Source: Oscarella lobularis (lineage: Eukaryota > Porifera > Homoscleromorpha > Homosclerophorida > Oscarellidae). From it: a stretch of DNA of 64,000 nucleotides. Positions 37,301 through 44,633 of this stretch are shown here, in pieces. Location of the stretch: positions 806,001 through 870,000 of the forward strand of contig NC_089185.1 of NCBI RefSeq assembly GCF_947507565.1, read 5' to 3'. The notes below the pieces were generated by a model. It made no database searches, was not told where the DNA came from, and saw only the letters and a program-made list of their open reading frames with translations. Each line of letters starts with the position of its first letter. The stretch's first letter is position 1. A program made the translations under genes and the position numbers.

Positions 37301-38884
37301 GTCCCTTGTAATTTTCCTCTAATTTATTACAAGAAAGAACAGTTGGCCAGTCCCTTGTAATTTCACTGTAATTTATTACACTAGAGAACAGTTGGCCAGT
37401 CCCTTGTAATTTTCCTGTAATTTTTTACAGGAAAGAACAATTGGCCAGTCCCTTGTAATTTCACTGTAATTTATTACAGGAAAGAACAATTGGCCAGTCC
37501 CTTGAAATTTCACTGTAATTTATTACAGGAAAGAACAGTTTGCCAGTCCCTTGTAATTTCACTGTAATTTATTACACTAGAGAGCAGTTGGCCAGTCTCT
37601 TGTAATTTCACTGTAATTTATTACAGGAGAGAACAGTTGGCCAGTCCCTTGTAATTTCACTGTAATTTAGTACAGGAGAGAACAGTTGGCCAGTCCCTTG
37701 TAATTTCACTGTAATTTATTACAGGAGAGAACAGTTGGCCAGTCCCTTGTAATTTCACTGTAATTTATTACAGGAAAGAACAATTGGCCAGTCCCTTTAA
37801 ATTTTCCTGTAATTTATTACAGGAGAGAACAGTTGGCCAGTCCCTTGTAATTTCACTGTAATTTATTACACTAGAGAACAGTTGGCCAGTCCCTTGTAAT
37901 TTTCTTGTAATTTATTACAGGAAAGAACAATTGGCCAGTCCCTTGTAATTTCACTGTAATTTATTACGGGAAAGAACAATTGGCCAGTCCCTTGTAATTT
38001 CACTGTAATTTATTACAGGAAAGAACAATTGGCCAGTCCCTTGAAATTTCACTGTAATTTATTACAGGAGAGAACAGTTGGCCAGTCCCTTGTAATTTCA
38101 CTGTAATTTATTACAGGAAAGTACAGTTGGCCAGTCCCTTGTAATTTCACTGTAATTTATTACACTAGAGAACAGTTGGCCAGTCCCTTTGTAATTTTTC
38201 TGTAATTTATTACAGGAGAGGGCAGTTGGCCAGTCCCTTGTAATTTTCCTGTGATTTATTACAGGAAAGAACAATTGGCCAGTCCCTTGTAATTTCACTG
38301 TAATTTATTACAGGAAAGAACAGTTGGCCAGTCCCTTGTAATTTCACTGTAATTTATTACACTAGAGAGCAGTTGGCCAGTCCGTTGTAATTTTTCTTTA
38401 ATTTATTACAGGAGAGAACAGTTGGCCAGTTTCTTGTAATTTCACTGTAATTTATTACAGGAGAGAACAGTTGGCCAGTCCCTTGTAATTTCACTGTAAT
38501 TTATTACACTAGAGAACAGTTGGCCAGTCTCTTTGTAGTTTTTCTGTAATTTATTACAGGAGAGAACTGTTTGCTAGTCCCTTGTAATTTTTCTGTAATT
38601 TATTACAGGAGAGAACATTTGTCATTCCCTTGTAATTTTCCTGTAATTTATTACAGGAGAGAACGGTTGGCCAGTCCCTTGTAATTTCCCTGTAATTTAT
38701 TACAGGAAAGAAGAATTGGCCAGTTCCTTGTAATTTCACTGTAATTTATTACAGGAAAGAACAGTTGGTCAGTCCCTCTTAATTTCACGTTAATTTATTA
38801 CACTAGAGAGCAGTTGGCCAGTCCCTTGTAATTTTTCTGTAATTTATTATAGGAGAGAACAGTTGGCCAATCCCTTGTAATTAT
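31376..38884. repeat. 49-bp palindromic satellite array, about 150 copies
   Basis: An uninterrupted head-to-tail array of a 49-bp unit. Each unit holds CAGTTGGCCAGTCCCTTGTA, then a second TGTAATTT, then ATTACA. In many units the core is the perfect palindrome CCTGTAATTTATTACAGG, and in the variant with TTTCC on the left and GGAAA on the right the arms reach 11 bp. Recurring variants differ around the core (TTCAC versus TTTTC on the left; CACTAGAGAGC versus CAGGAAAGAAC on the right). Copies differ by few bases, so the array is young or homogenised. Rare variants recur at long distances (see findings), showing duplication of blocks of tens of units. Because 49 is not a multiple of 3, no long reading frame persists; short minus-strand frames are by-products. 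Confidence 0.97.
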
Positions 38885-39889
38885 TGTGTATGATTGAGGA
38901 AGAGAAGAATACTTGATCATCGATGATAATATTCATCATCATCACCATCAAGTACCCTTCTCTTTTTTCCTTCACGTTGCACTCTGCTTTATATTTTACT
39001 GTTACACCTGCAATTTCATGCAAGACAAACCGAGACATTTTCCAAACTAAAACTTGTTATTCTAGCTAGCGAACCGGGGGGCGTTCGTCACCTTAGCGTA
39101 AGGGATCCTGTGCATGGGCTCTCTGTTGGTGGAGGAACTCCGCTACCGGAACGAAATTTTCTGAACAGATCGAAGTCTATTGCATTGACTGACAAGTTCA
39201 GTGCATTCGGAGCACAGAAAATGTTGAGTTTTTGACTGCGGAACTAATTAGGGCGTTGCAGAGCCGTATATAGAGACGGCTCTGGGGCGTTGGCATTAGT
39301 GACGTCATTATCGATATCGCTCAATAACACGTGATCGCGTTTAAGTTGTTAGTTGTCAGTGACGTCACGAGAACCAAAAGGGAGGAGATTGCGTAGGCGA
39401 GCCTAGCAACGACCGGGTATGGAGACACTTGCTCCTCAATAGTAGGCGTTCCCAAAATTTTTTGAAAAGGGACTATATCGAGGTTCGTTTATTCGACGAA
39501 AACGGCGGTGTAATTAAATTAATCGTTTTCGGTGGGCGGCGAAAGTTTTTCCATGTACTGTTGCTATGCAGAAAACGCGATTTTGAAGATGGCAATTGTA
39601 TTATCGAGCGAGTGACCTACACGCCGTAGCGTCGAAGTCATTAAGGACAAAACCCCGTTTTTTTGGCATATAGTAAGGGGGTACTACTCTCTGGAAATGG
39701 AAATACCAATTAATGATATCCGATTTGACCCGAGTATCAGTACCGATCGCGAGCAGTCTTGATCAGTGGTAATACTGACGCTGCTCCGAATCCGTACCGA
39801 TAGACAGTGGAAAGAGTGCAGGCGTCTCTGGCTGTCCGCGTGCAATCGCTACGATTCTCGCGCGCAGCAAGAGAGTCTGTCGATCGAGA
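38885..39889. other. Intergenic segment between the two tandem arrays
   Basis: About 1 kb of non-repeated DNA. It includes an ATC/ATG-rich stretch at 38915-38950, a perfect 8-bp hairpin AGAGCCGT/ACGGCTCT (39260-39283), a cluster of CRE and E-box motifs (listed separately), and a plus-strand frame around 39470-39629 (reads DYIEVRLFDENGGVIKLIVF and on to a stop) that I do not recognise and that lacks an in-frame ATG. It could be a decayed exon or element fragment. Confidence 0.4.
39300..39367. promoter_or_regulatory. Two perfect CRE palindromes flanking an E-box
   Basis: TGACGTCA occurs at 39300-39307 and again at 39360-39367, with CACGTG at 39328-39333 between them. These are consensus sites for CREB/ATF and bHLH factors. 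Two perfect 8-mers 60 bp apart are unlikely by chance in 1 kb, but no gene start is evident within a few hundred bp. Confidence 0.4.
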
Positions 39890-40985
39890 CAAATGTGTTA
39901 TGGGTGCGAATGTCTCGCACGACGGGCGCATCTCTCGCGTCGTACGATCACGTATCTTCAGAGAGAAATGTGTTATGGGTGCGAATATCTCGCACGACGG
40001 GCGCCGTCTCTCGCGTCGTACGATCACGTATCCTCGACGATCGAGAGAAATGAGTTATGGGAGCGAATGTCTCGCACGACGGGCCCATCTCTCGCGTCGT
40101 ACGATCACGTATCTTCGACGATCGAGAGAAATGTGTTATGGGTGCGCACGAATGTCTCGCACGACGGGCGCCATCTCTCGTGTCGTATGATCACGTATCA
40201 CGACGATCGAGAGAAATGTGTTATGGGTGCAAATGTCTTGGACGACGGGCGGATCTCTCGCGTCGTACGATCACGTATCTTCGACGATGGAGAGAAATGT
40301 GTTATGGGTGCGAATGTCTCGCACGCCGGGCCCAACTCTCGCGTCGTACGATCAAGTATCTTCGACGATGGAGAGAAATGTGTTATGGGTGCGAATGTTT
40401 TGCACGACGAGCGCCATCTCTTGCGTCGTACGATCACGTATCTTCGACGATCGAGATAAATGTATTATGGGTGCGAATGGCTGGCACGACGGGCGCATCT
40501 CTCGCGTCGTACGATCACGTATCTTCGACGATCGAGAGAAATGTATTATGGGTGCGAATGGCTGGCACGACGGGCGCATCTCTCGCGTCGTACGATCACG
40601 TATCATCGACGATCGAGAGAAATGTGCTATGGGTGCGAATGGCTGGCACGACGGGCGCATCTCTCGCGTCGTACGATCACGTATCTTCGATGGAGAGAAT
40701 TGTGTTATGGGTGCGAGTGTCTTGCTCGACGGGCGCCATCTCTCGCGTCGTACGATCACGTATCTTCTTCGATCGAGAGAAATGTGCTATGGGTGCGAAT
40801 GGCTGGCACGACGGGCGCATCTCTCGCGTCGTACGATCACGTATCATCGACGATCGAGAGAAATGTGCTATGGGTGCGAATGGCTGGCACGACGGGCGCA
40901 TCTCTCGCGTCGTACGATCACGTATCATCGACGATCGAGAGAAATGTGCTATGGGTGCGAATGTTTTGCACGACGGGCCCATCCC
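39890..40985. repeat. 81-bp tandem repeat, 14 units
   Basis: Fourteen units recognisable by ATGGGTGCGAATG (at about 39900, 39974, 40058, 40138, 40224, 40305, 40386, 40467, 40548, 40629, 40707, 40789, 40870, 40951); central units are exactly 81 bp. Each has GCACGACGGGCGC, CGTCGTACGATCACGTATC and GACGATCGAGAGA. Within a unit, TCTCTCG pairs with CGAGAGA and CGTCG with CGACG across a 2-nt bulge, so each could fold. Since 81 is 27 codons, several frames stay open through the array, giving apparent peptides up to about 395 residues; I do not regard these as genes. Confidence 0.95.
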
Positions 40986-41101
40986 CAGATCGTGCGTCGC
41001 ACACTGTGCGCTTAGCCCTTTAGCATCTTTTGAGTATAGAAGTACAGTACTCAGATACAGTAGGAGTCAAGCTAAAGCTATCTGTTGGCATCTAGTTGTC
41101 A

Positions 41102-41962
41102 CTAGAGTTTCTTTGTCCAGCACAAGTCTGTGGCGTAGGGGAGACTGTATGTTGATAAACCCCTCGTGTCTTGATGAGTTGTCAGCAGATCTTCCACCTC
41201 TGCTGCCACTTTGCGCTGTTCCTCTTCAGGCCGACTGGCAATGACACTAATGGAAAGCACTCGATTGATTATAAGTTCCTTTGATCCTTCTTGTACGATG
41301 CCACGAGAACGCACCGATTTCTGAAGTGAATCAAAACCGCAAAACTGCTCAAAGACTCTTGACCACTTTCCGTCGACATATCGAGGCACGTCGCTACCAG
41401 AATAATATCGGCTGATAATCGAATATTCCAAATGATTCACCCATGCAACTGAAGTATCGATTCTGTTCCAAATCATCGCAAAGTACTTCGCTGGCTTGAG
41501 AACGCGATGAATTTCCTTGAGTGCACTCACATTGGCAAACCAATGAAAGGACTGCGCCGCAATGACAAGATCCAGTGAAGAATCCGAAAGGGGAATGCTC
41601 TCGGCCGCGCAGGCAATCACCTCAACGCTAGGAACATCGGAAAGTTTCTCTCGGAAGGCGTCCGAAGGCTCTGATGAGACGATTTTGACGTCACTTCCGG
41701 CCAAGGCTTTCGCTAGACAGCGAGTGAATTTTCCTGTTCCGGCCGCTAATTCTAGAATTTTGCCGCCGTTTTGCGGCAGTTCGACGTTTTTTAGGAGATC
41801 ATTGACGGCGTCTAAGGGATAATCAGGCCGGCCTCGTTGATATTTTGCGACCGAGTCGGAAGTAAAGCCCGTTCGAGCAGCGTTGTGAACAGAGGACCAC
41901 TGCTGATTCATTATTCGATTTGCAGTATGACGGAAAAGCGAGAATTTCTTCGCGAACGACAT
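41102..41962 (-). CDS. Class I SAM-dependent methyltransferase (methyltransferase-11 type), single exon
   Basis: A complete 286-residue protein starting at the ATG at 41962. The substrate is unknown. The SAM-binding motif I is KILELAAGTGKFT (residues about 69-81), followed by the acidic end of strand 2 (VSSEPSD) and the motif around LDLVIAAQSFHWFA; LKEIHRVLKPAKYFAMIWNR is the usual helix-strand after it. The N-terminus FTSDSVAKYQRGRPDYP is common in a group of small cytosolic methyltransferases in animals, fungi and amoebae. Length and motif spacing are normal. No introns are seen, and the 3' end lies about 120 bp from the 81-bp array. Confidence 0.88.
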   Translation of the reverse strand: MSFAKKFSLFRHTANRIMNQQWSSVHNAARTGFTSDSVAKYQRGRPDYPLDAVNDLLKNVELPQNGGKILELAAGTGKFTRCLAKALAGSDVKIVSSEPSDAFREKLSDVPSVEVIACAAESIPLSDSSLDLVIAAQSFHWFANVSALKEIHRVLKPAKYFAMIWNRIDTSVAWVNHLEYSIISRYYSGSDVPRYVDGKWSRVFEQFCGFDSLQKSVRSRGIVQEGSKELIINRVLSISVIASRPEEEQRKVAAEVEDLLTTHQDTRGLSTYSLPYATDLCWTKKL

Positions 41963-42635
41963 ACGGTAGGATAGCGTGCGGTAGGCGATTCAGATGCAAC
42001 AATAGCGACGTGAGATGTCCTTCTATCTTCCTCCTCTGGCGAAGAAGAAGAACGTTTCGGGCGTCGCAACGTAACCGATAGTACTATCTTACTATTGGTT
42101 CCCTAACGTTGCTAAAAAGGGACTCTTCTCGCGTTTTCGACGGCGTTCGCGGCGAATCGACGCCTCTCGCGACGACGCACCAACAAAATTTCTCCTCCTC
42201 CTCGTCGACGAGCGAGAATCGAGACGTCGGCGCAGCGATTGGAAACGGAGAGAGCAGAAATCGGCCTCACGGAAAGCGCGTAACGCGAGGGGAAAGACTT
42301 CGCAACAGGTGTGAAGCAAATTCTCTTCCCTAGCTCGTTTTCAATCGCGACAACCCGAGACTTATCAATGCACCCGTCTGTTGCGTGCGCACCGAGCGTA
42401 CGAAGGAGTCGTCGTGGTGGCCTGAGCCGACGGGAGAAGAGGAGAAGAGACGGGAGCCTAGGTAGTGGGGGAGAAATAAAAAAGGGCTCTGCTCTTCTAA
42501 TAATCAAATCGATGCAGCTATAGTCTTGATTCTACTTCACGTTGGGATTATCGGTTGCATGCCACAGAACCGCTGACATCGACCAGACGCAACAGGAACA
42601 GACAAACAGCACGAGGAATAGGTAATTTTGTACTT
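41963..42635. other. Intergenic, methyltransferase upstream region
   Basis: About 670 bp, purine/pyrimidine-skewed in places and GC-rich near 42120-42300. Several frames are open but none has a recognisable domain. It presumably carries the methyltransferase promoter. Confidence 0.4.
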
Positions 42636-42680
42636 GTACCGAGGCCTTTTTCTTGGGCGCCAAGGAAAACGCCTCGGTAC
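42636..42680. other. 45-nt near-perfect hairpin
   Basis: GTACCGAGGC (42636-42645) pairs perfectly with GCCTCGGTAC (42671-42680). Inside, TTTTTCTTGG pairs with CCAAGGAAAA with one G-T wobble, and one C-C mismatch separates the two stems. The loop is only GCG. A TATAAA (42685-42690) follows directly, about 50 bp before a candidate start codon. Confidence 0.7.
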
Positions 42681-42739
42681 GAGACTATAAACACGCACTT
42701 TGTGTGAGAGTCTGCCACGTAGTACCGGCGTTGGCAAGA

Positions 42740-42925
42740 ATGTCGTCAGATCCCGTCCTTTACGAGTCCATCTCTTATCAACACCAGTACGACTCGAGGC
42801 GGAATCAGCCGGTTAGAGGAAGGGTGCGGTAAAATAATTCGCACTCCGTTTGATGTACAGTACTATCTGATCTTTTTCCGTGTAGTTGCATGGTAGTTTT
42901 GTATGGAAGTCTCTACCGCCCCTAG
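42740..42925 (+). CDS. Candidate two-exon micropeptide gene (42 aa)
   Basis: A TATAAA at 42685 precedes an ATG at 42740 that opens MSSDPVLYESISYQHQYDSR. Exon 1 ends at 42828 before GTAAAA. An acceptor with a strong pyrimidine tract (TCTTTTTCCGTGTAG) ends at 42885, giving a 57-nt intron, the normal size here. Exon 2 completes an Arg codon and reads CMVVLYGSLYRP then TAG at 42923-42925. I recognise no family. The points in favour are promoter, start context, splice sites and phase; the points against are shortness and no known homologue. The transcript may instead be non-coding. Confidence 0.3.
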
Positions 42926-43108
42926 TACAAAATGCCTCTGAAAAGGATGAAAGAGAGAAAAACAAACGCTGACAGGTGACTAGACCGAGTATAAACTACA
43001 TATTTTTATACGCAGGACGTACGATGCAAAGAAAAAGAGAAAACCCGCTAAGCAGAGAAAGTCCAGCTACACTCTCTACACTATTTATAGTATCTGATAA
43101 AGTATCTT

Positions 43109-44485
43109 TCAATTGCCTACTTGAACGGTGAAGATCTCCTCGAAGGGCTTGATGAAATGATAATCGTTCTTACGGCAATGAGGGCACTGGACCCGATGCG
43201 AGAAGTCAGAAAAGAAGGGCAACGTCGACGGCGTCTCGACGACAAGATTTTGACAGTTGTTACACGCCAGGCGCGTTTTGCAGCAGGGCGACGCGGCGAA
43301 TATGTCGTAGCTGTAGACGCCGCCCACCTGATGACACGACCCGTCCCAATGCTTCAAGCACGATCGACAAACAATTTCGCTTCGTCCGACAAGACAACCG
43401 ACGCAGACGGCGTGCAATAAAGATGCGTTGCCGTTATTGAGTTCGTACGTTTGCCGACGCGGCGGTCGCGACGGGGGCGTTGCCGTCGCCATGGCGAAAT
43501 CGCAACGCGGCGACAGGAAAAACGTTCCGTCGAGCAGCGGATATCGATCGAACACGGTCATACGACGAGCGCACGCGTAACAGTCGATCGTCGTCGCGTG
43601 ATGCGACGCCAACGTTTCGTGGACGAGCGGCTTCAAATCGTCGCCGCCGCCGCACGCGCTCGTCGCCCCGGCGACGGGAGTCGCGACGTCATCTTCGACG
43701 CGCACCTGCATCGTATTGAATTTACGCACCGGCATGACTGACTGAACGGACTTGAGACTCTTTCGACGCTGAAACGATCCCACCTTCGACGAACCGCCAC
43801 CGCTCCCGCCGCCGCCGACGCCGACGCGACGACGACCGCCCGTCGCCACCATCCACACGTCTTCGTCGTCGTTTTTCGACGCGGGCGACGACGCGAGCGT
43901 CGGCTGAGTTCGTCGAGCCGTCGACGGCGATTTCATCGGCGGACTCGACGAAAAACGACCGAGAGTCGGCTTATCGTTGCCTTTCTTTCGTCGACGACGC
44001 GACGATCGAGACGGCGGCAGCGATTCGACGTCGTGATCGCTTTCTCCGCCCCGTTCGTCTCCGCCCCGTTCGTCGCCTCCCGTCGCTTCTTCGTCTTCGT
44101 CGCGACGAATCGGCGCCTGATAATCGACGTCTTTCTTCAAATAGCCCTTGCCGCAATTGCAGCCGCACGATTTGTACGCCAAATCGTAGCCCTTCTTCGT
44201 CCAGACGTTCTGACGTCGTTGCTTGTCCGACCAACTTCGCGCGCGACCGATTCCCTTTAGGAAGTTGACGATCGTCTGCTCGAAGGTGTCGAAGCAGGCG
44301 GCGTGCATGAACGAGCCTTCGGTGCATTGTTCGTTGTTGCAGACGACGCGAACTGCGTCATACATTTCGCTCGCGTCGATTCGGTCGCCGAAGAGGCAGC
44401 CGTTCGGCTTGCAGCACGTTTCTTCGTCGTCATCTTCGTCGGCGCCGCTCGACGACGTGCGCTTTTTGCCGCGACCGTACGGCAT
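43109..44485 (-). CDS. HECA: Headcase protein homologue (HECA), single exon
   Basis: A 458-residue homologue of Drosophila headcase and human HECA, a cytoplasmic regulator of growth and cell-fate decisions that partners with Unkempt in flies. The N-terminal conserved region is CCKPNGCLFGDRID, VRVVCNNEQCTEGSFMHAAC, then GIGRARSWSDKQRRQNVWTK and KGYDLAYKSCGCNCGKGYLK. A low-complexity Arg/Ser/Gly linker follows (about residues 120-255). The C-terminal region has KFNTMQVRVEDD, IDCYACARRMTVFDRYPLLD, GTFFLSP, SCLKHWDGSCHQVGGVYSYD, IFAASPCCKTRLACNNC and QCPHCRKNDYHFIKPFEE. It is a bit shorter than human HECA, mainly in the linker. The ATG at 44485 is 148 bp from the divergent CCT8 start. Confidence 0.94.
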   Translation of the reverse strand: MPYGRGKKRTSSSGADEDDDEETCCKPNGCLFGDRIDASEMYDAVRVVCNNEQCTEGSFMHAACFDTFEQTIVNFLKGIGRARSWSDKQRRQNVWTKKGYDLAYKSCGCNCGKGYLKKDVDYQAPIRRDEDEEATGGDERGGDERGGESDHDVESLPPSRSSRRRRKKGNDKPTLGRFSSSPPMKSPSTARRTQPTLASSPASKNDDEDVWMVATGGRRRVGVGGGGSGGGSSKVGSFQRRKSLKSVQSVMPVRKFNTMQVRVEDDVATPVAGATSACGGGDDLKPLVHETLASHHATTIDCYACARRMTVFDRYPLLDGTFFLSPRCDFAMATATPPSRPPRRQTYELNNGNASLLHAVCVGCLVGRSEIVCRSCLKHWDGSCHQVGGVYSYDIFAASPCCKTRLACNNCQNLVVETPSTLPFFSDFSHRVQCPHCRKNDYHFIKPFEEIFTVQVGN

Positions 44486-44633
44486 CCTCGCGTTGCGAAG
44501 GGAATTGAAAGACTTTACCCCTCCTCCAAAACAACAGGAGGAAGGCGGGGCTCTTTACGCTCCCACGACCAATCGTCGTAAGGCAATGACGTAAATTTGT
44601 TAGCGTACAGTTACTTGGCTTACCCCGTACAAA
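44486..44633. promoter_or_regulatory. Shared HECA-CCT8 bidirectional promoter region
   Basis: Only 148 bp separate the two divergent start codons, so both 5' UTRs and promoters must lie here or overlap the coding starts. No TATA box is seen. A TGACGT half-site at about 44587 could serve either gene. Confidence 0.6.

Noticed and set aside
36333-38298. Identical 66-codon minus-strand frames in the satellite
   Set aside because: They arise from duplicated satellite blocks. The 49-bp period shifts frame every unit, so no coding selection is plausible.
31376-38884. Possible CRISPR-like repeat array
   Set aside because: Units are continuous without unique spacers, and the context is an animal genome.
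39429-39629. Plus-strand frame reading IEVRLFDENGGVIKLIVF
   Set aside because: Looks protein-like but has no in-frame ATG, no splice partners I could identify, and no family match; kept only as a note.
40057-41244. 395-codon plus-strand open frame
   Set aside because: It is made almost entirely of the 81-bp repeat, and equally long frames exist in other frames and on the other strand; no domain, no composition bias to one frame.
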